Notes: generated by a model not told the origin, from the sequence alone. Shown: positions 6,269 through 14,509, counted from the stretch's first letter. The stretch is DNA of 52,651 bases from Flavobacterium rakeshii (GCF_009741375.1 NZ_WOWP01000041.1:1-52651), one strand, 5' to 3'. Numbers and translations are program-made.

Positions 6269-7681
6269 TTATTTGTTTTCGTCGTCATGACTTTCGTAAA
6301 GTTCGGTTTTAAATACCTCCTGAGCTTCAAGGGTAGGGTCAAACTCGCCTTCCCACTTGGCAATTACTGCCGAAGCCAAACAGTTACCCACTACGTTTAT
6401 TGATGTACGTGCCATATCCATAAGTTCATCAATACCCAGTATAATGAATATAGGCCATACAGGCAGGTTAAACGATGCTGCCGTACCCATAAGTATTACC
6501 AGTGATGCTCTTGGTATACCCGCAACACCTTTACTGGTTACCATAAGGGTAAACACCATAATAAGCTGTTCGCCGATACTTAGATCTATACCTGCTGCCT
6601 GTGCCACAAACACACTGGCTAGCGATAGGTAAAGAGTTGTTCCGTCAAGGTTAAAGCTATAGCCCATAGGCATTACAAACGAAACAATTTTACGTGGAAC
6701 CCCTATGCTTTCCATTGCTTCCATTGCACGTGGTAAAGCTGCTTCGGAACTTGTTGTGGCAAATGCAATAGAAACCGGTTCGCCAATAGCTTTAATAAAG
6801 GCTCTTAAATCCAGTTTTATAAATAGGGCTATCGGTATAAATACAATTATTACAAATACCAATAGTGCTCCATATAGGGTTAATAACAGTTTTAATAGCG
6901 GAATAAGTACACTGAGTCCCATGTGCCCTACAGTATATGCCATAGCAGCACCTACACCTATAGGAGCAAAGTACATAACTATATTGGTAAATTTAAACAT
7001 TACCTCACTAAGGCTTTGGGTAAAGTCAACCATTACTTTACGTTTCTTTTCAGGCACCATAATCAGGGCAATACCAAATATCACACTGAATACCACTATT
7101 TGAAGCACTTCACCTTCGGCCATTGATTTGGCTATGTTTTCAGGGAAAATATGCAGTATGATTTGCTGCCAGGTTTGAGGTTCGGCAGCCTGTATGGTTT
7201 CTTTAATATCGGTTGGCTGAATAATACCTTCACCTGCTTTAGTAATGTTTATCGCCGCTAGACCTATAAACAGGGCTAATGTTGTAACAATTTCAAAGTA
7301 CAGGAGTGATTTCCAGCCCATACGGCCTACCTGTTTTATGTTACTGTGCCCCGCAATACCGTAAACGAGAGTGGCAAAAATAAGCGGACCAACAATGGTT
7401 TTGATAAGCTTAAGGAAGATTTTACTTAAAACCTGTAATCCCTGTCCGGCTTCGGGCCATTCGTGTCCTATTGCTGCACCTATAACAAGGCATACCAGTA
7501 TCCAGGTGGTAAGGCTACGCTTTTTAACGGCAAATAGGGTTAGTCCGAAAACCGATGCCCATATAAAGAATTGTGTAACCGCATGTGGTATTGCATCTGT
7601 GAAAAAATAGTTCACGGCAAAAACAATAGAGGTTAGCGAAATTATAATAAAGGCAAAATAATTAATGTACTTTGAATTCAT
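6269..7681 (-). CDS. Dicarboxylate/amino acid:cation symporter (DAACS family)
   Basis: A 470-residue inner-membrane symporter of the GltP/DctA family, importing acidic amino acids or C4-dicarboxylates with H+ or Na+. Signatures are the serine-rich re-entrant loop TTSSEAALPRAME (about 309-321), the NLDGTT sequence (about 345), and the TM8 binding motif MDMARTSINVVGN. D422 and R425 match the positions that hold the amino group and side-chain carboxylate in GltPh, which favours an acidic amino acid over plain dicarboxylate. N433 replaces the aspartate that binds Na+ in GltPh, hinting at proton coupling; this is inference. The N-terminus is about 50 residues longer than in typical members, adding two hydrophobic segments. 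Confidence 0.9.
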   Translation of the reverse strand: MNSKYINYFAFIIISLTSIVFAVNYFFTDAIPHAVTQFFIWASVFGLTLFAVKKRSLTTWILVCLVIGAAIGHEWPEAGQGLQVLSKIFLKLIKTIVGPLIFATLVYGIAGHSNIKQVGRMGWKSLLYFEIVTTLALFIGLAAINITKAGEGIIQPTDIKETIQAAEPQTWQQIILHIFPENIAKSMAEGEVLQIVVFSVIFGIALIMVPEKKRKVMVDFTQSLSEVMFKFTNIVMYFAPIGVGAAMAYTVGHMGLSVLIPLLKLLLTLYGALLVFVIIVFIPIALFIKLDLRAFIKAIGEPVSIAFATTSSEAALPRAMEAMESIGVPRKIVSFVMPMGYSFNLDGTTLYLSLASVFVAQAAGIDLSIGEQLIMVFTLMVTSKGVAGIPRASLVILMGTAASFNLPVWPIFIILGIDELMDMARTSINVVGNCLASAVIAKWEGEFDPTLEAQEVFKTELYESHDDENK

Positions 7682-7823
7682 ATGATGACTTTGTGCTGTA
7701 ACGTCCTGTTGCAGGATAAAAAATTACATAATGATTATTAATGCGCGGTAAAAATAACTGAAAAATAACTTTTTTGCCTAATAAACCTCATTCTTTTCAA
7801 TATAAAGAAAATAAAGTGGTGTT

Positions 7824-7842
7824 GTCAACACGTATGTCAACA
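7824..7842 (+). promoter_or_regulatory. Direct heptamer repeat upstream of the small-RNA promoter
   Basis: GTCAACA occurs at 7824-7830 and again at 7836-7842, a 12-base period, ending seven bases before the -33 box of the promoter at 7849-7882. The position suits an activator that binds tandem half sites. No cognate regulator is identified. Confidence 0.35.
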
Positions 7843-7848
7843 TAAATT

Positions 7849-7882
7849 TTTGTCGCTTATATGGTACTTATTGCTACATTTG
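7849..7882 (+). promoter_or_regulatory. Bacteroidota-type promoter for a small RNA
   Basis: TTTG (7849-7852), 22 bases, then TACATTTG (7875-7882) match both boxes of the Bacteroidota promoter. Transcription should start near 7888. No coding region follows before the terminator at 8000-8026. Confidence 0.65.
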
Positions 7883-7887
7883 CATAC

Positions 7888-8026
7888 CCAAAATTGATAA
7901 CCAATCCATATAGGATTTTGTGCGCTATTTTTTTAAGAATGAACTAGCTAAACTCGCACCTTCATAGTGGTAGTGATTACAGTGCGATGTTTTTTCAGAC
8001 CTTACGGCTTGCCGTAAGGTTTTTTT
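7888..8026 (+). ncRNA. Predicted small non-coding RNA of about 139 nt
   Basis: A strong promoter and a strong terminator enclose 139 bases with no credible reading frame. GTGCG (7920-7924), CGCAC (7955-7959) and a second GTGCG (7982-7986) can form two stems that exclude each other: 1-2 (5 pairs) or 2-3 (6 pairs, TCGCAC/GTGCGA). Possible identities are a Flavobacteriia 6S-type RNA, another conserved Bacteroidota sRNA, or a leader that ends at an attenuator before the TPR/HTH gene at 8197, though that gene has its own promoter. Family assignment cannot be made by eye. The rest of the 515-base gap 7682-8196 holds only promoters. Confidence 0.5.
8000..8026 (+). terminator. Intrinsic terminator of the small RNA
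   Basis: CCTTACGGC and GCCGTAAGG form a perfect nine-pair stem around a two-base gap, so the real loop takes a few inner bases; seven T follow. Confidence 0.9.
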
Positions 8027-8139
8027 GTTTTAGCCCTTATTTCAAAATCGAAAAAGTGTGACATATTAATAAGTTATTGCTTTTATGAGTTTATGGTAAA
8101 AATGACCAAAACGCTCATTAGCAAATTGTTGACTTTTGA

Positions 8140-8170
8140 TTTGATTAGTCGGTAATAAGATTTACATTTG
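8140..8170 (+). promoter_or_regulatory. Consensus promoter of the TPR/HTH lipoprotein gene
   Basis: TTTG (8140-8143), 19 bases, TACATTTG (8163-8170). Both boxes and the spacing match the Bacteroidota consensus. The start codon is 27 bases after the -7 box. Confidence 0.7.
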
Positions 8171-8196
8171 ACCCAAGCTATTAAAGAGACACATTT

Positions 8197-9675
8197 ATGA
8201 AAAATTACGTTAGGGCAATATTGCTCCTGATGCTCTTTTTTATTTCATGTAAACCAGACACCGGCAAAACCCCTGATTTACCCGACGAAGTTGTCAAGAA
8301 AAGTATATCGTTAACCGATTTGGGTAACGATCAATGGCGCATGGGCAATTATGAAGAAGCCCTGAAGTATTTTACCGAAGCCTATCAGCATGTTAAACAA
8401 ACCGATGATGAGGTGCATATGGCTAACCTACTTAACAGTTTAGGCTTAATATACTGGCGCCTTGAAAATAATGAGGCCGCAATGGAGTGTTATAATGAGG
8501 CTGCACAACTGGCAGAAAAACTCAATTTACCCCAACTGCTGGGCTTAACCTATACTAACAGGGCACTTATATTAAAGGAGAAGCGCATTTTTAATGAAGC
8601 GTTTGAGTTTAACAACAAGGCGATAGAAATCTTTAAGGAGCTTGACGACCATATTGATTTGGCTTTGGCCTACAACAATCAGGGGCAGATATACCGTTAC
8701 GGTGACCAACTTGATGCCGCCCTAAAATACTATAACATTTCGCTGGAAGAATGCCTTGATAATCATTACACCGAAGGTATGGCTACCGCCTATCAAAACC
8801 TTGGGGTAGTATATGCGCTAAAAGGCAACAGGGCAAAAGCATTTGAAAATTCCCGAAAATGCCTTAAGCTCAGTTTGAAGCTTAACAGTAAGGTGCGTAT
8901 AAGTGAAGCCTATATGGAACTGTCGCGTAATCACGAACGTTTTAACAGACCCGATTCGGCATTATATTATTATAAAAAGTATTATGAGGGACAGCATGAA
9001 ATACTGGAGTCCAATCAAAAGGAACAACTGTTGCGCTATCAGGCAGGGCTAGGGGTTGAGGTAAAAAACCTACGAATTCAAAATCTGCAAAACGAAAAGA
9101 AGATTGCTAAAAACCGACTGTATTTTATAGGATTTGGTGTGTTTATAGCATTGTTGATTATTGCTTTTTTTGTGTACAGGTACCTGTCCCAAATACGATT
9201 TAAAAAGAGTCAGTTGGAATTGGATTTATACAATTCCCAACGTATGATAGATGTAAAGGAAAGAGAGCTTAAAACCTATATACTGGATCTTTCTAAAAAG
9301 AATGCCATAATAAATAAATTGAAGGAGGAGAAGGAAAATGAGGTAGTTTCTAATGAAGAGGTAAGTGAGGAGGAAGTAGCCCAACTGCTGGAACAAAAAA
9401 TTCTTACCGATGACGACTGGGAAAAGTTCAGGCTGCGTTTCAATTCCATTTATCCCGACTTCTTTTCAAGGATAAAAGACAGTCAAATAAACCTTACCGA
9501 AGCCGAGATACGTATTATGGTATTAATGCGCCTGGAGCTAAACGGAAAAGACATGGCAAGTATACTGGGCATTTCGCCACAAAGTGTGAGGGTGTGCAAA
9601 ATGCGCCTCAAAAAGAAACTGCTCAGGGAAGATTATAAATCGGTTGAGGACTTCCTGTTGTACCTTATTAACTAA
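8197..9675 (+). CDS. TPR lipoprotein with transmembrane helix and C-terminal LuxR-like HTH
   Basis: A 492-residue sensor-regulator of a type common in Bacteroidota. The N-terminus is a lipoprotein signal with lipobox FISC (C23). About six tetratricopeptide repeats follow (about 45-275), for example AMECYNEAAQLAEKLNLPQLLGLTYTNRA. One membrane helix lies at about 308-330 (LYFIGFGVFIALLIIAFFVY), then a coiled coil, then a LuxR/sigma-like helix-turn-helix: LTEAEIRIMVLMRLELNGKD and ILGISPQSVRVCKMRLKKKL. The layout predicts periplasmic TPRs and a cytoplasmic DNA-binding end, so it may bind DNA from the membrane. A paralog is at 47260-49101. The stop overlaps the stop of the convergent small gene by four bases. 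Targets are unknown. Confidence 0.8.
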   Translation: MKNYVRAILLLMLFFISCKPDTGKTPDLPDEVVKKSISLTDLGNDQWRMGNYEEALKYFTEAYQHVKQTDDEVHMANLLNSLGLIYWRLENNEAAMECYNEAAQLAEKLNLPQLLGLTYTNRALILKEKRIFNEAFEFNNKAIEIFKELDDHIDLALAYNNQGQIYRYGDQLDAALKYYNISLEECLDNHYTEGMATAYQNLGVVYALKGNRAKAFENSRKCLKLSLKLNSKVRISEAYMELSRNHERFNRPDSALYYYKKYYEGQHEILESNQKEQLLRYQAGLGVEVKNLRIQNLQNEKKIAKNRLYFIGFGVFIALLIIAFFVYRYLSQIRFKKSQLELDLYNSQRMIDVKERELKTYILDLSKKNAIINKLKEEKENEVVSNEEVSEEEVAQLLEQKILTDDDWEKFRLRFNSIYPDFFSRIKDSQINLTEAEIRIMVLMRLELNGKDMASILGISPQSVRVCKMRLKKKLLREDYKSVEDFLLYLIN

Positions 9676-9890
9676 CCCTCCAGTTCGGGGTGTTCCATAA
9701 GGTAGTCCTGTAACATGGTTTCCAGCGTTTGGTAATATTTGGAAAGGCTGTTAGAGTCTACCTCGGGGTGTTCCAGTGCCGGAAGTGTTTCCTGTACCTC
9801 TCCCAAATAGTTTGACAACTGCGGATATTTCTCCTGAATGAGCACCGTTATCTTAAAAATTTTCTCGGTTATTTCTCTTTTTGTTTCCAT
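9672..9890 (-). CDS. Small conserved-looking hypothetical protein (72 aa)
   Basis: A 72-residue acidic, fully helical-looking protein (KIFKITVLIQEKYPQLSNYL and SNSLSKYYQTLETMLQDYLM) with no signal or membrane segment. It is convergent with the TPR/HTH gene, overlapping its stop by four bases, and has an ATG start with an AT-rich upstream region. I recognise no family, but its length and amphipathic helices are like small Flavobacteriia proteins that are widely conserved without known function. Confidence 0.6.
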   Translation of the reverse strand: METKREITEKIFKITVLIQEKYPQLSNYLGEVQETLPALEHPEVDSNSLSKYYQTLETMLQDYLMEHPELEG

Positions 9891-10067
9891 AAGCGAGGGA
9901 TTAAACTATAAAATTACTAAAAAATAAAGTCTTGTTTTTCAGTGTTTTGTAAAAATTTTTAAATAAAAATTCTATGCACGCCTAGTTTTAGGCACGGTTG
10001 TTGGCTATACCGTTACAAAACCACGCTGTTTTTTACTTTTTGAGAAACAGCCCTAAACTGAATAATT

Positions 10068-10484
10068 ATGAAGACACTTAGAATTTTACTCGTTGGACTA
10101 TTTTTGATGACAGGAGCACTTGCAAAAGCCCAGGTATCTGTAAGTGTAAACATGAACATTGGTACTCCGGCGCCAGCGCCAGCAGTATGGGTACCGGCTA
10201 CACACGTGGAGGCAAGGTATTATTACATGCCCGAAATTAATGTGTACTACGACATCACTGCAAGAAACTATCTATATGTAAGCAATGGAGCGTGGGTGCG
10301 TACGGCTTATGTACCGGTAGCCTACAGAAATTATGATTTTCACCGTTGCCAGAAAGTGGTGGTGAACAACTACTACGGAAGAACTCCTTACACTTACTAT
10401 AATAAACCATATAAAGTTAAAAAAGTTAAACACGGAAATAAACATTACCATAAGCAGCCTCGCAGAAGAGTAGCCAGATACTAA
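10068..10484 (+). CDS. Exported tyrosine-rich, basic-tailed hypothetical protein
   Basis: A 138-residue protein with a clear signal peptide (MKTLRILLVGLFLMTGALAKAQ). The mature part is rich in Tyr and Val (YYYMPEINVYYDITARNYLY, WVRTAYVPVAYRNYDF) and ends in a strongly basic Lys/His/Arg tail (KKVKHGNKHYHKQPRRRVARY). It resembles small periplasmic or surface proteins of Flavobacteriia with repeated aromatic strands. Function is unknown; binding to polyanions such as LPS or nucleic acid would fit the tail but is not shown. A strong terminator follows. Confidence 0.7.
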   Translation: MKTLRILLVGLFLMTGALAKAQVSVSVNMNIGTPAPAPAVWVPATHVEARYYYMPEINVYYDITARNYLYVSNGAWVRTAYVPVAYRNYDFHRCQKVVVNNYYGRTPYTYYNKPYKVKKVKHGNKHYHKQPRRRVARY

Positions 10485-10514
10485 TACATACACTACATAC
10501 TTTATTAAAATGAG

Positions 10515-10536
10515 AACCGGCGTAAGCCGGTTTTTT
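10515..10536 (+). terminator. Intrinsic terminator after the exported basic protein
   Basis: AACCGGC, loop GTAA, GCCGGTT, then T6. It overlaps the last two bases of the convergent nuclease-helicase gene by position. Confidence 0.9.
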
Positions 10537-12520
10537 ATATTTCTTCTATGCCTAAGTCTTTAAAGAAGTTATATGTACCGTCGTACATATAGGAGGGACG
10601 TGTACTATCTTCATTATTTCCATAAGGAATATATATAATCATGCCTTGCCTAGCGCGTGTTAATAATACTCTATATGAGTTGATTAGGTAGTTTATGTTT
10701 GTTGGGTCTATTATATTTTGCCACTTAGAGCCTTTGAAGTTTTTAAAATTCCATCTGTTATTCTCATAATAGAAGTTTCCGTCCCAAGCTAAACAAGTCC
10801 AATCGAGTTCAAGTCCTTGAATGTCAAATTGGGTAGCAACTTCTTCTAAAAAGTGTGATGACCGAATATCATTCTCATCATTAAGAAACCAAATAGGTGC
10901 ATCAATTTTAGCTTTAACGTTTAAGCCAAAAGGGCGAAGTCTGATTGCACCAGAAGAAGCTATTATGCCAATTCTTTCTGAACCGTTTGCTTGATTCTTT
11001 AACCAATTCTTTGCGGTTTCTAAGTCACGTGTAATTTTAATTGGATAATGTTCTTTTATCGAGGCTGTATATATATCTTTCGCTTTTGAAGCGTTATTGT
11101 CAATTATCTCATGTATAAAACTGGATAATTGTGCGCTTCTAAAAGATCTAAGAGATACTGAAAGATGCAATTCATCTTTTTTAACGGCATTTCTTTTATT
11201 CAGAATATTCAATATGGAAAAATCTTTTATATAATCTTTGTCTTCGGTTATTTTAGAAGAATAAAATATTTTCCATTCAGGGAAAAAGTCGGAGAAAGGC
11301 CTAATCCATTCTTCAAGACCTGCTTCTCCAGTATTTATTTCTTGTCCCCCACCAATTAGACAAACTATAGTGCACCAATCTTCGTGCCTATCTATGACTT
11401 CAATAAGAAACTCTGGTTCTGATTTTTCAAAATCATCTCTTCCTTTATTCCTTTTCATGAATTTTGAAGCTTGTTCTTTTGTCCATGCTCTTTGCGCCTC
11501 ATCAAATATTGTTACCTTTTCTATAGGGGCTTTTTCATCTTTTAGTGAAGCATCTCTAAAATGATGAATATTTTGAATAAACGATTTAACTTGGGATGTG
11601 GCTTGTCCTTTAGTTATCGGGTTATTATTTTCTTTAGCTGTTTTAACCTTATCTCTTGCTAATGCTTCTCTTAGTACATCAACTAGAGGTCCATTTCCAG
11701 ACAAGAAAACGGTATGTTCTTCTTCTTCATAATTGGACCTTATGTTGGCTATATTCAATCCTGCTAACGTTTTACCTGCACCAGGTACACCGGTTACAAA
11801 GCAGATAGATTTTTGATTGTATTTCTTTGAATAATCAATTATGTAAGAAATACATTCAGAAGTTAATGATAGATTTTTTGCTTCAGCACCACTTCGAGAT
11901 ATTTCCTTAACACTATGGTTTTTATATAAAGCTGTTGCTGCTTCAATTATTGTAGGAGTAGGTTTGTAGCTTGAATTTTCCCAACTTGAGACATCTATTT
12001 TTTCAGAAGCGCTTTTAAAGTGTTGTAATGAAAATTTTATCGTTTCTGTTAGAGTTTTAGAATTTGAATATATTACATCATATAGATTATCAACTTTCTT
12101 TATAAATGTATTTTTAGATTCTACAGCATTGTCAGCAACTAATAGAGGTATAATAATTTTATTATGGCTTCCTTCATGAAAATGATTCATGTCTAAGGCA
12201 TAATCAAATACTTGGTCTTTCGCGTATTTGTCAAAATTATTTGCTCCTATTTTAAATTCAATAATGAAAATACAATTATCAATAATAACTATATTGTCAA
12301 CTCTTTTGCCCATTCTTGGGATTGAGAACTCAAAATAGATTTCTCCATTAAGATTTTGAAGGGTATTTTTAAGAATTAGGATTTGCTTTTTCCAAGCATT
12401 TTTTTGTTGGATTTCCTGTCGGTTCAAGTCGTATTGATCGACTATTTTGCCTAAAATACTTTCTGAGCTTTCTTGAAGGAAATTTGAAATTGAAGATTTA
12501 TAATAAGCTCTATTCATCAA
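10535..12520 (-). CDS. Nuclease-helicase: PD-(D/E)XK-like domain fused to DUF2075 P-loop
   Basis: A 661-residue cytoplasmic protein. The N-terminal region (about 55-130) looks like a PD-(D/E)XK nuclease: D75 in RVDNIVI, then E88 and K90 in FIIEFK, and Q103 in KDQVFDYALD. The rest is a DUF2075 superfamily-1 helicase-like ATPase, related to the helicase part of long Schlafen proteins: Walker A GVPGAGKT (244-251), Walker B FDEAQ (339-343), GGGQEI (391-396), SLRSFRS (456-462), QFDIQGLELD (564-573) and YRVLLTRARQG (616-626). All key ATPase residues are present. It overlaps the upstream XRE gene by 11 bases, so translation is coupled. The region is visibly more AT-rich than its neighbours. A phage-defence role is likely by analogy but unproven. 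Confidence 0.8.
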   Translation of the reverse strand: MMNRAYYKSSISNFLQESSESILGKIVDQYDLNRQEIQQKNAWKKQILILKNTLQNLNGEIYFEFSIPRMGKRVDNIVIIDNCIFIIEFKIGANNFDKYAKDQVFDYALDMNHFHEGSHNKIIIPLLVADNAVESKNTFIKKVDNLYDVIYSNSKTLTETIKFSLQHFKSASEKIDVSSWENSSYKPTPTIIEAATALYKNHSVKEISRSGAEAKNLSLTSECISYIIDYSKKYNQKSICFVTGVPGAGKTLAGLNIANIRSNYEEEEHTVFLSGNGPLVDVLREALARDKVKTAKENNNPITKGQATSQVKSFIQNIHHFRDASLKDEKAPIEKVTIFDEAQRAWTKEQASKFMKRNKGRDDFEKSEPEFLIEVIDRHEDWCTIVCLIGGGQEINTGEAGLEEWIRPFSDFFPEWKIFYSSKITEDKDYIKDFSILNILNKRNAVKKDELHLSVSLRSFRSAQLSSFIHEIIDNNASKAKDIYTASIKEHYPIKITRDLETAKNWLKNQANGSERIGIIASSGAIRLRPFGLNVKAKIDAPIWFLNDENDIRSSHFLEEVATQFDIQGLELDWTCLAWDGNFYYENNRWNFKNFKGSKWQNIIDPTNINYLINSYRVLLTRARQGMIIYIPYGNNEDSTRPSYMYDGTYNFFKDLGIEEI

Positions 12521-12716
12521 ATAAATCTTTAATTTTTACATTAAGCGCATTTGCCAGTCTTTCTACAATTTCAATAGAAACATTTCTTTCGCCTTTTTCG
12601 ATTGAGGGTAAATATGTTCTGTCAATCTCGGCAAGATGAGCGAGCTTTTCTTGAGATAAGCCTCTTTCTTTTCTTAACTCTTTTATTTTTAAACCAAACT
12701 TCTTCTTAATGTCCAT
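12510..12716 (-). CDS. XRE-family helix-turn-helix regulator of the nuclease-helicase
   Basis: A 68-residue Cro/C1-type DNA-binding protein, complete as a single domain: FGLKIKELRKERGLSQEKLAHLAEIDRTYLPSIEKGERNV. It overlaps the start of the nuclease-helicase gene by 11 bases and is its only operon partner. Such small XRE proteins usually repress their own operon; those fused or coupled to nucleases in restriction systems act as timing controllers. DNA between this gene and the divergent gene at 12801 (84 bases) probably holds its operator, but I see no clear palindrome. Confidence 0.85.
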   Translation of the reverse strand: MDIKKKFGLKIKELRKERGLSQEKLAHLAEIDRTYLPSIEKGERNVSIEIVERLANALNVKIKDLFDE

Positions 12717-12800
12717 ATTAACAAAAGTTGGAAAATGTAGACTTTAAAACAACGGAGTATTGTCGGGGTTTTCTATCTTTAATAAAATTTAAATTATACT

Positions 12801-13010
12801 ATGGACTGGAGTTTTATTGAAGATAACTATCCAAATTACTATTCATGTGATTTGATTTTGTTGTCTGATATTTTGAGAAGAAAAGTAGATGGTGAACAAA
12901 TATCCATCAATGACGAAAAACTAATTTCCGGTTGGGATGTTAAAAAAGTACTGACTAATTTAGAAGAAGAAATCTTTTTGAAAGCATTAATTAGTAAATC
13001 AAAAAAATAA
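12801..13010 (+). CDS. Small hypothetical protein of the island (69 aa)
   Basis: A 69-residue acidic protein with no recognised domain, divergent from the XRE gene and sharing its 84-base promoter region. Sequence is mixed helix (LILLSDILRRKVDGEQ, VKKVLTNLEEEIFLKALISK) with an aromatic N-terminus (WSFIEDNYPNYYS). It is AT-rich like the neighbouring island genes. It could be an inhibitor, immunity or accessory factor of the nuclease-helicase, or an unrelated remnant; nothing in it decides. Confidence 0.55.
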   Translation: MDWSFIEDNYPNYYSCDLILLSDILRRKVDGEQISINDEKLISGWDVKKVLTNLEEEIFLKALISKSKK

Positions 13011-13083
13011 AGGGAAAAAGTAGGGCTGTTTTTAAAATACCCTCAAAAATATAAGCTTCAATAATTAAAAAGCTATATTTTTA

Positions 13084-13091
13084 TATATTTG
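13084..13091 (+). promoter_or_regulatory. Predicted -7 element of the ammonium transporter promoter
   Basis: TATATTTG fits TAnnTTTG, 23 bases before the amt start codon. There is no good TTG -33 box. Confidence 0.5.
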
Positions 13092-13114
13092 ACCCTGTAA
13101 TTTTAAGGGGTATT

Positions 13115-14464
13115 ATGGAAAAGAAATTAGAAAAACGCTGGATTGTTGCTTTTTTTATTACTGCTGCGGTTGCTATAACCGGATTATTTTGGGAGCATGC
13201 CTCTCCTACCGAAACGACTTCACAATTTAACAGTACTGATACCATAGTACCTGCCGATGTGGCCTGGTTGCTTACGGCTTCGTGCCTGGTATTGTTAATG
13301 ACACCGGGGTTAGCCTTCTTTTACGGAGGGATGGTTGGGAAAAAAAACGTGATCTCCACCATGCTTAAAAGCTTTATCTGCCTGGGGGTAATAAGTCTGT
13401 TATGGGTAGCGGTAGGATTCAGCCTTTCTTTTGGGGAGTCCATAGGTATAACTATCGACGGCGTTAAATATGGTATTATAGGTAACCCAACTGATTTTGC
13501 ATTTTTCGATTTTGTAGACGAACACCCGCATGCGCAAATGGCATCAACAATTCCGTTTATCCTGTTTGCCCTTTTCCAAATGAAATTTGCCGTTATCACT
13601 CCGGCTATCATTACGGGTTCGCTGGCAGAACGTATCCGTTTTATATCATTCCTTTTGTTTATATGTCTTTTCTGTCTGTTTATCTATACACCGTTGTGCC
13701 ACATGGTTTGGCATCCTAACGGACTCCTTGGTGCCTATTTTGGTGTGAAGGATTTTGCAGGAGGTACCGTTGTACACATGAGTGCCGGTTTTGCGGCCAT
13801 AGCAGGGGTACTGGTATTGGGTAAACGTAAAAATGTAGAACATATACCTACTAATATACCTTTTGTACTTCTTGGTACAGGGATGCTTTGGTTTGGTTGG
13901 TTTGGTTTTAATGCCGGGTCGGCACTGGCGGCAAATCACACTGCAGCCATGGCATTTGCTACTACAACCATTGCTTCGGCTTCGGCTATGCTTACTTGGG
14001 CATTTTTTGACAGGCTTAACGGAAGGAAAGTTTCGGCACTGGGCTGTTGTATAGGTGCTGTTGTGGGACTTGTAGCTATTACACCTGCTGCCGGGTTTGT
14101 ATCTATTCCTAAAAGTATATTCTTCGGTTTTGCGGCTGCTATAGTGTCTAACGTAATGGTGCACTGGAAACAGCTTAAAAAAATAGACGATACCCTTGAT
14201 GTTTTTGCCTGCCACGGTGTGGGTGGTATTATGGGTATGATACTTACGGCTATTTTTGCCGAGGGTGAAAATGCTAGTTTACTGCATGGCGGATGGGGTG
14301 TTTTTACACACCATATGATTGCCTTAGTGCTTGTGGCACTTTTCTCTTTCTTTGGAGCGTTACTGCTTTATAAATTCACGAACCTGTTTATTCCCCTTCG
14401 TGTTTCGGAGGAATCAGAACAACTGGGGTTGGATCTTTCGCAGCATAACGAAACGCTTTCGTAA
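13115..14464 (+). CDS. amt: Ammonium transporter
   Basis: A 449-residue Amt/Rh-family ammonium channel of the inner membrane, trimeric in known members, with about 11 to 12 membrane helices. The conserved twin histidines are in GTVVHMSAGFAA and DVFACHGVGGIMG. Other family marks are TPGLAFFYGGMVGKKN and GWFGFNAGSALAAN. The first hydrophobic stretch (VAFFITAAVAITGLFW) looks like an added signal anchor ahead of the usual start. No P-II gene (glnK) is adjacent, unlike many amt loci. It has its own promoter and is followed after 45 bases by the dehydrogenase-VOC gene, which also has its own -7 box. Confidence 0.93.
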   Translation: MEKKLEKRWIVAFFITAAVAITGLFWEHASPTETTSQFNSTDTIVPADVAWLLTASCLVLLMTPGLAFFYGGMVGKKNVISTMLKSFICLGVISLLWVAVGFSLSFGESIGITIDGVKYGIIGNPTDFAFFDFVDEHPHAQMASTIPFILFALFQMKFAVITPAIITGSLAERIRFISFLLFICLFCLFIYTPLCHMVWHPNGLLGAYFGVKDFAGGTVVHMSAGFAAIAGVLVLGKRKNVEHIPTNIPFVLLGTGMLWFGWFGFNAGSALAANHTAAMAFATTTIASASAMLTWAFFDRLNGRKVSALGCCIGAVVGLVAITPAAGFVSIPKSIFFGFAAAIVSNVMVHWKQLKKIDDTLDVFACHGVGGIMGMILTAIFAEGENASLLHGGWGVFTHHMIALVLVALFSFFGALLLYKFTNLFIPLRVSEESEQLGLDLSQHNETLS

Positions 14465-14482
14465 ATATGTAATAAACTTTGG

Positions 14483-14490
14483 TAACTTTG
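14483..14490 (+). promoter_or_regulatory. Predicted -7 element of the dehydrogenase-VOC gene
   Basis: TAACTTTG fits TAnnTTTG and lies 19 bases before the start codon, giving a leader of about 13 bases. Confidence 0.45.
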
Positions 14491-14509
14491 TGTCACAAAT
14501 ACAAGTGAT

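Noticed and set aside
10535..12716. Naming the XRE/nuclease-helicase pair as a known defence system
   Set aside because: I cannot match it to a named system from sequence alone; only the domains are supported.
13646..14215. 189-codon open frame antisense to amt
   Set aside because: It lies wholly inside the clear amt coding frame; its composition (Cys, His, Lys and Ser-rich, no domain) is that of a shadow frame.
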